DNA of 64,000 nt from Nocardioides sp. Kera G14 (lineage in GTDB: Bacteria > Actinomycetota > Actinomycetes > Propionibacteriales > Nocardioidaceae). Made by a program: the position numbers and the translations under genes. Of this stretch, positions 1 to 8,572 are shown piece after piece. The stretch lies in NCBI RefSeq assembly GCF_020715565.1, contig NZ_CP085839.1, forward strand, positions 3,162,001 through 3,226,000. The letters run 5' to 3'. The notes beneath the pieces were generated by a model. The model searched no databases, had not been told where the DNA came from, and saw nothing but the letters and a program-made list of their open reading frames with translations. Numbering within the stretch: the stretch's first letter is position 1; the number at the start of each line of letters is the position of its first letter.

Positions 1-922
1 GGACATCGAGCGTGTAGGGCGCGAGGATCTCGTTGGCCTTGGCGATCGCGGCGTCGAGGCTCGTGGATCGCACCGCGCCACGGTCGCTCTCGTCGACCTC
101 GCCGAGGTCGACGTACATCCGGAAGAGGTGGCCGCCCTCGCGCGGGATGAGCTGGATGCCGCCCTTCGGCGTCTGGACCTGGCACTTGGTGCGGATGTCC
201 GGGAAGTCGGTGACGGCGAGCGCATCCAGAACGGCCCAGGCGTGCATGGCCTGGGTGCCCTCGAGTCGCATGCCGAGCGCCTCGCGGACCGCACTGCGCG
301 CGCCGTCCGCGCCGACGACGTACACCGCCCGCACGGTCCTCTCCTCCCCCGCTCCTTCGCCGGCGGTCCGACGCAGGGTGACCTCGACCGGCCGCTCGCC
401 CTCGGGCAGCACCTTGAGGTCGATCAGCTCCCAGCCGTAGTCCGGTGCGATCCGCCCCGGCCCGAAGCGCGCTGCCTCGGCGAAGTAGTCGATCACCCTC
501 GCCTGGTTGATGATCAGGTGTGGGAACTCGCTGAAGCCGTCCGGGTCGTCGACGGTCCGCTGGGTGCGGACGATGCGGGACGGATCATCGGGATCGGTCG
601 ACCAGAAGTTCATCGCGGTGAGGTGGAAGGCCTCCGCGATGACGCGCTCGGCGAAGCCGAACGCCTGGAAGGTCTCGACGCTGCGGGCCTGGATGCCGTC
701 GGCCTGTCCCATCTCGAGCCGGCCGCCGCGACGCTCGATGATCCGGGTGTTGATCGTCGGGTACTGAGACATCTGTGCAGCGAGCAGGATGCCGGCTGGG
801 CCGGCGCCGACGATGAGCAGATCCATCTCGTCGGGCAGCTCGTCGGGTCGGTCGAGCCCGAGCCCGGCCGCGGGCTGGATCCGCGGGTCCGTGGTGACGT
901 AGCCGTGGTGGTGGAACTGCAT
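1..922 (-). CDS. FAD-dependent aromatic monooxygenase, MobA/phenol hydroxylase type (partial, 3' end outside window)
   Basis: At least 307 residues are present and the gene runs off the left edge. A Rossmann FAD motif GAGPAG follows an N-terminal leader that contains GYVTTDPRIQPAAG. GQADGI, the DG motif VGADGARS and IPREGGHLFRMYVD follow. From memory this pattern matches 3-hydroxybenzoate 4-monooxygenase (MobA) and phenol 2-monooxygenase, about 600-640 residues long, so roughly half is missing, including the GD motif. It would hydroxylate a phenolic ring using NADPH and O2. It is the last gene of the minus-strand operon seen here, 7 bp after the DUF3500 gene. The exact substrate is unknown. 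Confidence 0.85.
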   Translation of the reverse strand, partial: MQFHHHGYVTTDPRIQPAAGLGLDRPDELPDEMDLLIVGAGPAGILLAAQMSQYPTINTRIIERRGGRLEMGQADGIQARSVETFQAFGFAERVIAEAFHLTAMNFWSTDPDDPSRIVRTQRTVDDPDGFSEFPHLIINQARVIDYFAEAARFGPGRIAPDYGWELIDLKVLPEGERPVEVTLRRTAGEGAGEERTVRAVYVVGADGARSAVREALGMRLEGTQAMHAWAVLDALAVTDFPDIRTKCQVQTPKGGIQLIPREGGHLFRMYVDLGEVDESDRGAVRSTSLDAAIAKANEILAPYTLDV

Positions 923-929
923 CGTCGCG

Positions 930-2096
930 TCACGGCCTCTTGTAGACCTGCGGGACATACCATGCCTCGGTGTTGAGTGCGGCGTCCTCGGTGGCGCGGT
1001 GGGAGACGAGGCGGCGCTGGAGGTGCTCGCCGTTGGCGCCGTGCTGGCGGTAGTGGTCGAGCAGCAGGTCCTGGCCGAGGTCGTTGTGCAGGTCGCGCCA
1101 GACCGTGTGGACGTGCTGGCCGGCCGCGACCGCGTTGTCCGCCTCGACGAGCAGGCCCGAGGTGGAGACCCGGTAGTAGTGCGCGGTGTCGGGCCGCGTG
1201 CCGCCGGCCCAGGCGAAGTGGAGCAGCTTCGGGTCCTCGGCCAGCACCTGCTCGCGGTACTGCGCGCTGATCTCCTCGGGACCGGTCTCCACGAAGCGCA
1301 GGAGCAGGTTGCGCACGGCCTCGAGCTGCGCACCGTCGAGGTCGGCACCGCTCACCCCGGACGGCGCGGCCTTCACGAAGCGGACCGCCTCACGGTCGGC
1401 GTCGGTGATCTCGTAGCCGACGATGCCCAGGTCAACCGGGTCGGACCACTCCTCCGCGCCGACGTACGGCACCTGCCGGGTGACGAAGTCGGCCGGGGCC
1501 ACGTCGTGGATGACGGCCTCCTCGCGCAGGTCGGTCGAGAGGCCGTCGAGGATCTCGAAGGCCATCTCCTCGCTCTGCCCCAGCGGGTTGAGCACGCCGG
1601 CCGGGATCGGCATCGCACCCATCGCGAACGGCGTGATCGTCAGGTAGCGCTGGGCGACGATCGTGAATGAGAGCGAGAGGTGGTGGCCGATGATCCGCCA
1701 GCCCCAGGTGTCCTCGAACCCGGGGCGACCGAAGATCGTGATCCAGTAGTTCTCGGGGTCACGGAACTCGCCGGCGATGACGCCGAAACCGCGCTCGATG
1801 ACCTCCATCTCCCGCAGCAGGTTCTCGGTCGCCATGACCGAGAGCACCTGGCTGTAGCCGCGCATGGAGAGGCCGGACTTGATCAGGGCGTGGGCCAGGA
1901 TCCGCTGGTGGTGGTCGAGCTTGTTGAGGGCGACGCCGGTGCGGTCGGGCTTCGGGATGAAGTCCCAGTCGAGGCGACGCGGGTCGTCCATCGCGGGGAT
2001 GTGCATCTGGCCGCGCAGGTCGGGAGCCAGGGAGTCGAGCAGTGCCCAGGTGGTGAAGAGCATGCGCTTGATGGTCTGCGGGGCCTCGTAGTGCAT
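930..2096 (-). CDS. DUF3500 family protein, copy 1
   Basis: A 388-residue protein of the DUF3500 family, which has no established function to my knowledge. The family core is visible: FGRPGFEDTWGWRIIGHHLSLSF at about residues 122-144, with WGW at 131-133 and GHH at 137-139. It has no signal peptide or membrane segment. The start 2 bp after the aldehyde dehydrogenase stop fits tight coupling in the operon. A second, divergent DUF3500 protein lies at 12459-13748 in the opposite arm of the same probable regulon. Its place among hydroxylases, FAH and aldehyde dehydrogenase suggests a catabolic enzyme, but this is inference. Confidence 0.8.
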   Translation of the reverse strand: MHYEAPQTIKRMLFTTWALLDSLAPDLRGQMHIPAMDDPRRLDWDFIPKPDRTGVALNKLDHHQRILAHALIKSGLSMRGYSQVLSVMATENLLREMEVIERGFGVIAGEFRDPENYWITIFGRPGFEDTWGWRIIGHHLSLSFTIVAQRYLTITPFAMGAMPIPAGVLNPLGQSEEMAFEILDGLSTDLREEAVIHDVAPADFVTRQVPYVGAEEWSDPVDLGIVGYEITDADREAVRFVKAAPSGVSGADLDGAQLEAVRNLLLRFVETGPEEISAQYREQVLAEDPKLLHFAWAGGTRPDTAHYYRVSTSGLLVEADNAVAAGQHVHTVWRDLHNDLGQDLLLDHYRQHGANGEHLQRRLVSHRATEDAALNTEAWYVPQVYKRP

Positions 2097-2098
2097 GG

Positions 2099-3574
2099 TC
2101 ACTCCTGGAACGGGTTGGCGGTGAGGGTGTACTTCGTCTGCAGGTACTCGTGGATGCCCTCGTCGCCGCCCTCGCGGCCGAGTCCGGACATCTTCCAGCC
2201 GCCGAAGGGCGCGGCCGCGTTGGAGACGGCGCCGACGTTGAGCCCCATCATCCCGGTCTCGAGGCGCTCGATCATGCGCTGGCCGCGGGCGAGGGACTCG
2301 GTGAAGACGTAGGAGACCAGGCCGTACTCGGTGGCGTTCGCGAGCGCGACGGCCTCGTCCTCGTCGGCGAACGGCACGATCGCCGCCACCGGGCCGAAGA
2401 TCTCCTCGGTGAGCAGCGCGCTTCCAGCCTGTACGTCGGCCAGGACCGTTGCGGGATAGAAGAACCCCGCACCCCCGGCCGGTGCGCCACCGGTCCGCAC
2501 CGTGGCGCCATGCGTGACGGCGTCCTGGACGAGCTCGTCGGTCTTGGCGACGGCACGCTCGTCGATGAGGGGGCCGATCGCCACGCCCGGCTCGGTGCCC
2601 GGGCCCATGACGAGGTTCTTCACCCGGTCGGTGAGCCGGTCGGTGAACTCCTCGACGACGTCGGCGTGGACGAGCAGGCGGTTGGCCGCGGTGCAGGCCT
2701 GGCCGATGTTGCGGAACTTGGCGAGCATCGCGCCGTCGACGGCCTTGTCCAGGTCGGCGTCGTCGAAGACGACGAAGGGAGCGTTGCCGCCGAGCTCCAT
2801 CGAAGTCCGGAGCACGCCCCGAGCGGCCTGTGTGAGGAGCTGCTGCCCGACAGGCGTGGAGCCGGTGAAGGAGAGCTTGCGCAGCCGCGGGTCGGCGATG
2901 ATCGCCTCCGACATCGGGCCGGGCAGTTCCGTGGTGACGACGTTGACCACACCGGCGGGCAGGCCGGCCTCCTCGAGCAGCTGCACGAAGTAGGTCGTGG
3001 TCAGCGGCGTGAGCGCGGCGGGCTTGATGACGACCGTGCAGCCGGCGGCCAGTGCCGGCGCGATCTTCCGGGTGGCCATCGCCAGCGGGAAGTTCCACGG
3101 CGTGATCAGGTAACAGGGCCCGACGGGGTGCTGCGTGACGATCATCCGGCCGGAGTTCTCCGGGTTGGCGCCGTAGCGCCCTGAGACATGGGCGGTCTGC
3201 TCGCTGAACCAGCGCAGGAACTCGCCGCCGTACGCCACCTCGCCCCTCGCCTCGGCCAGCGGCTTGCCCATCTCGAGGGTCATCAGCAGGGCCACGTCGT
3301 CGGCCCGCTCCATGAGGAGGTCGAAGGCGCGCCGCAGGATCTCCGCGCGCTCGCGGGCCGGCGTCGCGGCCCAGGCGGGGAAGGCCTCGTCGGCCGCGGT
3401 CAGTGCTGCCAGGCCGTCGTCGACGGAGGCCGAGGCGACGGTGCGGATGACGGCGCCGGTCGCAGGGTTCTGGACCTCCAGGGTCGCGCCGTCGGACGCC
3501 GCCCGCCACTGACCGCCGATGTAGAGGCCGTCGTTGACCGAGGCGAGCAGGGTCGCCTCTCGCTGTGCGTTCAT
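2099..3574 (-). CDS. NAD(P)-dependent aldehyde dehydrogenase (GabD/semialdehyde type)
   Basis: Full-length 491-residue aldehyde dehydrogenase superfamily protein. [19 protein letters not shown] (157-175) is the cofactor-binding segment. The general base is E260 in MELGGNAP and the nucleophile is C294 in GQACTAANR. The closest general type is succinate-semialdehyde dehydrogenase. With RidA and FAH-family neighbours it more likely oxidises a (hydroxy or amino)muconate semialdehyde or a related ring-cleavage aldehyde, which is inference. It is cytoplasmic. It lies 10 bp after the RidA gene in the minus-strand operon. Confidence 0.88.
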   Translation of the reverse strand: MNAQREATLLASVNDGLYIGGQWRAASDGATLEVQNPATGAVIRTVASASVDDGLAALTAADEAFPAWAATPARERAEILRRAFDLLMERADDVALLMTLEMGKPLAEARGEVAYGGEFLRWFSEQTAHVSGRYGANPENSGRMIVTQHPVGPCYLITPWNFPLAMATRKIAPALAAGCTVVIKPAALTPLTTTYFVQLLEEAGLPAGVVNVVTTELPGPMSEAIIADPRLRKLSFTGSTPVGQQLLTQAARGVLRTSMELGGNAPFVVFDDADLDKAVDGAMLAKFRNIGQACTAANRLLVHADVVEEFTDRLTDRVKNLVMGPGTEPGVAIGPLIDERAVAKTDELVQDAVTHGATVRTGGAPAGGAGFFYPATVLADVQAGSALLTEEIFGPVAAIVPFADEDEAVALANATEYGLVSYVFTESLARGQRMIERLETGMMGLNVGAVSNAAAPFGGWKMSGLGREGGDEGIHEYLQTKYTLTANPFQE

Positions 3575-3584
3575 GGGTCCTTCT

Positions 3585-3971
3585 TCAGTTGCTGAGCACG
3601 GCGAGCAGGTCGCAGTGCACGACGGCGCCGCGGTCGAGGCGCGCCGCGATCGCCTGGCGCGCGGGCCGGCTCTCGGGATCGGGGAAGGTCGCGAGCCACT
3701 CGCGGTTGAGCGCCTCGCGATCGTCGGGGTCGGTGAGGTGGAACGTCATCTTGAGGATGTCGTCGGTGCTGCCGCCGACCTCGGCCATCAGTGCACGGAC
3801 GTGCCCGAACACGTTCGCGAACTGGGTGTCCGCGTCGGCCGGCATCTCGCCGGTCTCCGGGTCGCGCCCGGTGAGGGCGCCGGTCGCGAGGAAGGGACCG
3901 ATCCGGCTGGCCGCCGGGATCGGGTTCACGTGGGAGAACCCGGCGAGATGGATGCTGGTGCGTTCGGCCAT
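3585..3971 (-). CDS. RidA/YjgF/YER057c/UK114 family protein
   Basis: A 128-residue single-domain protein of the RidA superfamily, which forms trimers and hydrolyses enamines/imines. Family features are GPFLATGALTGRDPETGE and the C-terminal ARQAIAARLDRGAVVHCDLLAVL, where the Arg before xAI fits the carboxylate-binding position. RidA relatives in aromatic pathways include 2-aminomuconate deaminase, and the adjacent aldehyde dehydrogenase and FAH genes make such a deaminating role plausible. A general housekeeping RidA role is less likely because the gene sits inside a catabolic operon. Confidence 0.85.
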   Translation of the reverse strand: MAERTSIHLAGFSHVNPIPAASRIGPFLATGALTGRDPETGEMPADADTQFANVFGHVRALMAEVGGSTDDILKMTFHLTDPDDREALNREWLATFPDPESRPARQAIAARLDRGAVVHCDLLAVLSN

Positions 3972-3974
3972 CGC

Positions 3975-4835
3975 TCAGCCCTCGGAGACGACGCGGTTCT
4001 CGATCGCCCCCAGGCCCTGGATCTCGGCGCGGACGACGTCGCCCACCTTGAGGAAGTTGCCGGTGGGCGCACCGATCCCGGACGGCGTACCCGTGGCCAG
4101 GATGTCGCCGGGCATGAGCGTGAACACCTGCGTGAGATACGCGATCTGCTCGTAGATGTTGTAGATCATGTCGTTGGTCGGCCAGTCCTGGCGGACCTCG
4201 CCGTTGACGGTGAGCGTCATCTGCAGGTCGAGCGGGTCGGCGATCTCGTCGTCCGTGGTCAGCCACGGTCCGATGGGACCGTGGGTGTCGAACGACTTGC
4301 CGAGGGTGAAGGTGGGCGAGCGCTTCTGGAGCCAGTCGCGCACCGAGACGTCGTTGGTGACGAGGTAGCCCGCGATGACCGACCGGGCGTCCTCGACCGA
4401 GACGTTCTTGCAGCGTTGGCCGATCACCACGCCGAGCTCGATCTCGTAGTCGAGGGCGTCGGAGATGTTCGGCTTCACGATGCTGTCGTAGGGACCGACG
4501 ATGCAGGAGACCTGCTTGTTGAACCACATCTGGTTCTCCGGGATCGGGATGCCGGCCTGGCGCGCCTCCTCGGCGTGCTCCTTGTAGTTCATCCCGATGC
4601 CCAGGTACTTCTGCGGGTTGTCGATCGGCGCCTCGAGGACGACGTCGGCCAGGGCGTACGTCGTGCCCTTGGCACCGAGCACCTGGTCGGTGAGCCCCGG
4701 CAGGATCGGCAGGATGGTGCGCAGCGACGTGCCCAGGATGTCGGAGACGTCGGTGATCCTCACACCGTCGGCGGTCTCGTCGACGCGGCCGATCCGGGTC
4801 GGGCTGTCGCCGATGTGGAAGCGTGCGATCTTCAT
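3975..4835 (-). CDS. Fumarylacetoacetate hydrolase (FAH) family protein
   Basis: A 286-residue FAH-family enzyme with the N-terminal FAH_N-like part and the catalytic C-terminal domain. GIGMNYKEHAEE and DYEIELGVVIGQ (acidic metal ligands) are seen, followed by GDILATGTPSGIGAP. Members cleave C-C bonds or hydrate/decarboxylate ring-cleavage products such as fumarylpyruvate, oxalocrotonate and OHED. The ATG at 4835 overlaps the stop of the DUF4440 gene by 4 bp and decides the start over an in-frame upstream extension. The substrate is not deducible, but the context suggests the product of an aromatic ring-opening route. Confidence 0.88.
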   Translation of the reverse strand: MKIARFHIGDSPTRIGRVDETADGVRITDVSDILGTSLRTILPILPGLTDQVLGAKGTTYALADVVLEAPIDNPQKYLGIGMNYKEHAEEARQAGIPIPENQMWFNKQVSCIVGPYDSIVKPNISDALDYEIELGVVIGQRCKNVSVEDARSVIAGYLVTNDVSVRDWLQKRSPTFTLGKSFDTHGPIGPWLTTDDEIADPLDLQMTLTVNGEVRQDWPTNDMIYNIYEQIAYLTQVFTLMPGDILATGTPSGIGAPTGNFLKVGDVVRAEIQGLGAIENRVVSEG

Positions 4836-5296
4836 GACTGATTCTCCTCGGTACGGCGGGCGAGATCCTCGGCCTCGCCGGCAATGGGCTTCCACACGTG
4901 CTCGCCGTCGGGCGTCATCTGGAAGCTGACGAAGCGCCACTTCCCGTCCTCGCAGCGGCGAAGGACCTGGATGACCTGCCCGGCGACCGTGCGCTCGGAG
5001 CCGTCAGGACTGCCGAGCCGGTTGGTGAGCCGGCCGGTCATGATCGCGACGTCTCCGATGAGGCGGATGGTCAGCTCGCCGCGGGTCGCGCCCTTGTACG
5101 GCGCCCGGGTGGCCACATGTTCGAGCAACTGCGCCTTCGTGTGGGTCAGGCCGGGCGCGTGCGTGTGGATCAGTGAGTCGTCGTAGAGGTCGCTCAGGGT
5201 GTCGAGGTCCAGGTCGAGCAGCGCCTGCTGACGGCGCTCCTCCACCGCGAGGATCTCCGCGCGGGTGGCCTCGTCCGCGAGGACGACAGCGCTCAT
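4832..5296 (-). CDS. DUF4440/SnoaL-like NTF2-fold protein
   Basis: A 154-residue protein with the NTF2-like pattern: N-terminal helix EERRQQALLDLDLDTLSDLYDDSLIHTHAPG, then strands ending GKWRFVSFQMTP. Such small cone-shaped domains act as isomerases, hydratases, lyases or subunits, and no catalytic assignment can be made here. It is translationally coupled on both sides (ATGA overlaps with the monooxygenase at 5293 and with the FAH gene at 4832). A role on the same substrate as its neighbours is therefore likely. Confidence 0.75.
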   Translation of the reverse strand: MSAVVLADEATRAEILAVEERRQQALLDLDLDTLSDLYDDSLIHTHAPGLTHTKAQLLEHVATRAPYKGATRGELTIRLIGDVAIMTGRLTNRLGSPDGSERTVAGQVIQVLRRCEDGKWRFVSFQMTPDGEHVWKPIAGEAEDLARRTEENQS

Positions 5297-6588
5297 GCCT
5301 TGGCCTTGGTCTGCGCGTGCTCGGTGCGGAAGCCCGTGGCTTCGCCGGCCTCGAAGCCGGGACGCGGGGCACCGACGAGGGCGTGGTACTTGCTGAAGAT
5401 CTCGTCGGCCTCGGCGAGCGGCAGTACCTCCTCGACGTCCTCGAACGGCTTGCCCTCGGTGCGCTCGGCCACCATGCGACGGATGACCTCGTAGCCCTCG
5501 CCCCGCATGTTCATGACGATCCGGTTGACGCCCTCACGGCGGGCGGCGTCGTACGCGACGAAGGCGGCGTGCGGGTCGTCCGGGTTCTCGACGAGCTTGT
5601 TGACGATGACCCGGGCGTCGAGCATGGCCTGCGTGATGCCGTTGCCGCCGCGCGGGTACATCGCGTGCGCGGCGTCACCGAGGAGGACCACGCGGCCGTC
5701 GACCCAGTTGTCGAGCGGGTCGTGCCGGATCAGCGGGAAGAGGTAGACCTCGCGGGCGTTGCGCATCATCTCCTGGACGTCGAGGAACGGGAGCCTGACG
5801 GTGTCGAAGAGCGGGATGACCTCGCTGATGTCGCCGACCTGGTTCCAGTCCTCGATGGTCTCCTCGCCGTTGGTCTCCGCGACCCAGTTGACGAGCGTCT
5901 TGCCGGTGCCCTCGAAGTTGTCCGCGATGGGGTAGACGATGAGGGAGGAGATGTTCGGGTCGCCGATGTGGAGGATCGTGTGGCCGCCGCGGAAGGGCTC
6001 CATGAGCGTCGTGCCGCGCCACATCGTGATGCCGGAGAAGTGCGGGGCCGACAGCTCAGGGAACATCTGCTTGCGGATCGCGGACTTGATGCCGTCCGCG
6101 GCGATGACCGCCCCGTGGCGCGCCGTGGCGGTGCTGCCGTCGGCCAGCTGCAGCTCGAGGGTCACGCCGGTCTCGTCCTGCGAGTAACCGTTGACCCCGG
6201 CACCGAGGTGGAACGCGTCCGCGCCGAGACGCTCGACCGCGACCTTGTAGAGCAGCATCTGGAGCGTGCCGCGGTGCACGAAGCGCTGCTCGTGCAGGTA
6301 GCCCATGTGGGTGCCGCACTTCTCGGCGTAGATCTCCTGGCCGAAGTGGTTGTAGAAGATCGAGTCCTCGGCGTCGACGGAGATCGCGCGGAACTCCTCG
6401 AGCAGGCCGAGGTCGTCGAGCTCCGCGGTGCCGACCGTCTTGATGTCGACGCCCACACCGAGCGGCTTGAGCTCCGGGACGACCTCGTAGACCGTCGGAC
6501 GGAGGCCCGCCTGGTGCATGCGCAGAGCCGTGAGCAGCCCCGCCGGGCCAGCTCCGATGATGGCGATGTCGAGGGCGGTGTCGGTCAT
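5293..6588 (-). CDS. FAD-dependent monooxygenase (PhzS/salicylate hydroxylase-like)
   Basis: A 431-residue single-component flavoprotein hydroxylase. GAGPAGLLTALRMHQAG near residues 12-28 is the dinucleotide-binding motif, AADGIKS gives the DG motif, and VVLLGDAAHAMYPRGGNGITQAM is the GD motif. Its length and motif spacing fit group A hydroxylases such as salicylate 1-hydroxylase or 5-methylphenazine-1-carboxylate monooxygenase. It should use NAD(P)H and O2 to hydroxylate or decarboxylatively hydroxylate an aromatic or heteroaromatic acid. It is the second gene of the operon, 6 bp after the dienelactone hydrolase. Confidence 0.88.
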   Translation of the reverse strand: MTDTALDIAIIGAGPAGLLTALRMHQAGLRPTVYEVVPELKPLGVGVDIKTVGTAELDDLGLLEEFRAISVDAEDSIFYNHFGQEIYAEKCGTHMGYLHEQRFVHRGTLQMLLYKVAVERLGADAFHLGAGVNGYSQDETGVTLELQLADGSTATARHGAVIAADGIKSAIRKQMFPELSAPHFSGITMWRGTTLMEPFRGGHTILHIGDPNISSLIVYPIADNFEGTGKTLVNWVAETNGEETIEDWNQVGDISEVIPLFDTVRLPFLDVQEMMRNAREVYLFPLIRHDPLDNWVDGRVVLLGDAAHAMYPRGGNGITQAMLDARVIVNKLVENPDDPHAAFVAYDAARREGVNRIVMNMRGEGYEVIRRMVAERTEGKPFEDVEEVLPLAEADEIFSKYHALVGAPRPGFEAGEATGFRTEHAQTKAKA

Positions 6589-6594
6589 GAGGAG

Positions 6595-7335
6595 TTACCT
6601 GTTCTCGGTGAGATCCGCGAGGAAGCGGACAGTTGCGTCCCACGCGCGGGCTGCGCTGCGGGGGTGGTACTTGAAGAGGTGCGGCACGGGTGAGTCGGCC
6701 GCCTTGGGGCTGGTGAAGGCGTGCGTCGTGCCGCTGTAGATCTGGAGCTCCCAGTCCAGGCCGGCGGCGTCGAGGCTGCGATGGAGCGCGCCCCGCTGCT
6801 CACCGGTGGCCATCGGGTCGTCGGCACCGGTGCAGATCAGCACCTGTGCCGATCCCGGCGCCGACCAGTCGTCCTCGAGCAGGTCGAGTCCGGCGTGGAT
6901 GGCGATCACGCCGTCGACCCGGGTGCCGGTGCGGAGCAGCTCGAGTGCCGAGGAGCCACCGAAGCAGTAACCCAGCAGCGCCAGCGGTCGCCCGGCGAAC
7001 TCCGGCTCGCCGGCGAGCGCCGCCAACGCCGCGTGCAGGCGACCGAGCCAGGTCGGGCGATCGGCCACCATCCCCCCGATGAGCGGACCGATCTCGTCGT
7101 TGCCGTGCGGGAGCAGCCGCTCGCCCCACACGTCGGCGAGGAGGACCGGGTGACCGAGGTCGGCGAGGCGCTGGGCCTTGTCGCGCATCTCGTCGCTGAT
7201 CCCGAAGGCGTCGTGGATGAGGAGCACTCCCGCCCGACGTACGTCGTCGGCAGAGGGATCCGAGGCGTCCGGAGCCACGACACACCCGAGCATCGGGGTG
7301 CCGTCGTAGGCGTAGGGGAGGTCGCGGATCAGCAT
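6595..7335 (-). CDS. Dienelactone hydrolase family protein
   Basis: A 246-residue alpha/beta hydrolase of the dienelactone hydrolase family. The nucleophile is C124 in GYCFGGS, the acid is D172 or D173 in GADDP, and the base is H205 in THAF. This Cys-Asp-His triad is the hallmark of carboxymethylenebutenolidase. It hydrolyses dienelactones or related enol-lactones from aromatic degradation. It is the first gene of the minus-strand operon, with its promoter in the divergent region 7336-7485, where a TTCGT-type operator (7356-7367) lies 20 bp upstream of the start. Confidence 0.85.
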   Translation of the reverse strand: MLIRDLPYAYDGTPMLGCVVAPDASDPSADDVRRAGVLLIHDAFGISDEMRDKAQRLADLGHPVLLADVWGERLLPHGNDEIGPLIGGMVADRPTWLGRLHAALAALAGEPEFAGRPLALLGYCFGGSSALELLRTGTRVDGVIAIHAGLDLLEDDWSAPGSAQVLICTGADDPMATGEQRGALHRSLDAAGLDWELQIYSGTTHAFTSPKAADSPVPHLFKYHPRSAARAWDATVRFLADLTENR

Positions 7336-7355
7336 GCCGAGGAGCCTAGATCAGG

Positions 7356-7367
7356 ATCGTGTACGAT
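7356..7367. promoter_or_regulatory. Palindromic operator, left promoter of the 7336-7485 divergent region
   Basis: ATCGTGTACGAT has 5-base arms ATCGT/ACGAT around two central bases. It matches the motif also seen at 7430-7441, 14490-14501 and 22604-22615. It lies 20 bp upstream of the dienelactone hydrolase start, so a bound regulator would control the minus-strand operon. GntR proteins of the FCD subfamily typically bind short palindromes of the NTnGTnTACnAN type, and two such regulators are encoded nearby. Confidence 0.6.
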
Positions 7368-7429
7368 TTCAAGCATGATTTGACAGCTTAGATTTTGGGA
7401 CTTGCGTCACATCGAAAAGCGTATATCGT

Positions 7430-7441
7430 TTCGTACACGAT
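7430..7441. promoter_or_regulatory. Palindromic operator upstream of ABC importer operon
   Basis: TTCGTACACGAT shares the TCGTNNACGA core with three other promoter-proximal sites in the window. It is 44 bp upstream of the permease start and just before a CRP-like box. It also shows that the permease start is at 7486, because an earlier in-frame ATG at 7402 would place the operator inside the coding region. Confidence 0.6.
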
Positions 7442-7448
7442 CCCATCG

Positions 7449-7464
7449 AGTGACCCCAGTCACA
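7449..7464. promoter_or_regulatory. CRP/GlxR-like box
   Basis: AGTGA-N6-TCACA (AGTGACCCCAGTCACA) closely matches the actinobacterial CRP-family consensus TGTGA-N6-TCACA. It lies between the palindromic operator and the permease start. Equivalent boxes precede the operons at 22700, 30859, 41870 and near 45600. Confidence 0.5.
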
Positions 7465-7485
7465 ACCCTTCAGGAGTCCTTTCTC

Positions 7486-8520
7486 ATGTCCGAAGCTGTC
7501 TCCCTCGCGCCGGTCGACGCCGCCACCAGCGGCTCGGGGAGCACGCCCGACGCCCCCCGCCCCAGCCGCCCCCGTCGCGACGCGGTGTGGTTCCTGTCGC
7601 GCTTCGCCGTCATCGGCGTCTGGATCGCCCTCGCCGTCCTGTTCTCGGCTCTTCGCCCGGACACGTTCATGACCTCCGGCAGCTTCAAGGTGATCTTCGG
7701 AAGCCAGTCCGCGCTCGTCTTCCTGACTGCCTCGCTGCTGTGCACGATCGTCGTCGGCGAGTTCGTCGACATGTCCGGTGCCTCGAACTTCGGCCTCTCC
7801 GCGGTCTTCGTCGCGGTGATGAACGTCAACCACGGGTGGAACGTCTGGGTCGCGTCGCTCGTGGCCCTCGCGCTCGCCGCGTTCGTCGGCTTCGTCAACG
7901 GGTGGTTGGTCGTGAAGATGGGGGTCAACACCATCGTCGTCACCCTCGGCATGAGCACCCTGCTGTTGGGCTTCGCGCTCTACCTCACCAACCTGATGCC
8001 CGTGAGCGGCCTCGCCCCGGACTTCCAGAAGATCGCCTCACAACCGGTGCTCGGCCTTCCGGTCAGCTTCTTCTACGGCCTGGCACTGATGCTCGGGTTC
8101 GCCTACCTCCTGCACTTCACGCCGCTGGGCCGCAACATGCGCTTCGTCGGCGAGAACCGCGAGGTCAGCCGGCTCGCCGGTGTGCGCGTGACCCGGGTCC
8201 GCTGGGGCGCGTTCACGACCGGCGGACTGCTGGCCGGCATCGGTGGCGTCCTGTCCGCCGCCGCCACCGGAGGCTTCGACCCCAACGTCTCGCAGAGCTA
8301 CCTGCTGCCCATCTTCGCGGCGACGTTCCTCGGCACCGCGATCCTCCAGCCCGGACGGTTCAACCCGCTCGGCACCCTGATCGCCGTCTACTTCCTCGCC
8401 ACCGGAGTGCTCGGACTCCAGCTCCTCGGCGCCACGGCGTGGGTCTCCAACGTCTTCTACGGCGGCGTACTCGTCGTCGCGGTGACGCTGTCGACCCTGC
8501 TCAACAGAAAGGCGCACTGA
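7486..8520 (+). CDS. ABC transporter permease, ribose/sugar (RbsC, BPD_transp_2) type
   Basis: A 344-residue membrane protein with about 8-10 hydrophobic segments, first near residues 38-58 (FAVIGVWIALAVLF). Signatures of the RbsC family are VGEFVDMSGASNFGLSAV, NGWLVVKMGVNTIVVTLGM and FAATFLGTAILQPGRFNPLGTL. The start is set by the AGGAG at 7472-7476, 9 bases upstream. It is the first gene of the operon permease - binding protein - ATPase - amidohydrolase - DUF3500. Despite the sugar-type family, the context suggests uptake of an aromatic or related metabolite. Confidence 0.9.
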   Translation: MSEAVSLAPVDAATSGSGSTPDAPRPSRPRRDAVWFLSRFAVIGVWIALAVLFSALRPDTFMTSGSFKVIFGSQSALVFLTASLLCTIVVGEFVDMSGASNFGLSAVFVAVMNVNHGWNVWVASLVALALAAFVGFVNGWLVVKMGVNTIVVTLGMSTLLLGFALYLTNLMPVSGLAPDFQKIASQPVLGLPVSFFYGLALMLGFAYLLHFTPLGRNMRFVGENREVSRLAGVRVTRVRWGAFTTGGLLAGIGGVLSAAATGGFDPNVSQSYLLPIFAATFLGTAILQPGRFNPLGTLIAVYFLATGVLGLQLLGATAWVSNVFYGGVLVVAVTLSTLLNRKAH

Positions 8521-8572
8521 CATGTCCCCGCAGCACTCCACCTCAGAACACCGCCCACAGAAAGAGTCAACG

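Noticed and set aside
3534..4841. A 435-codon plus-strand open frame opposite RidA and FAH genes
   Set aside because: Antisense shadow of two clear family members with proper ribosome-binding sites and operon overlaps.
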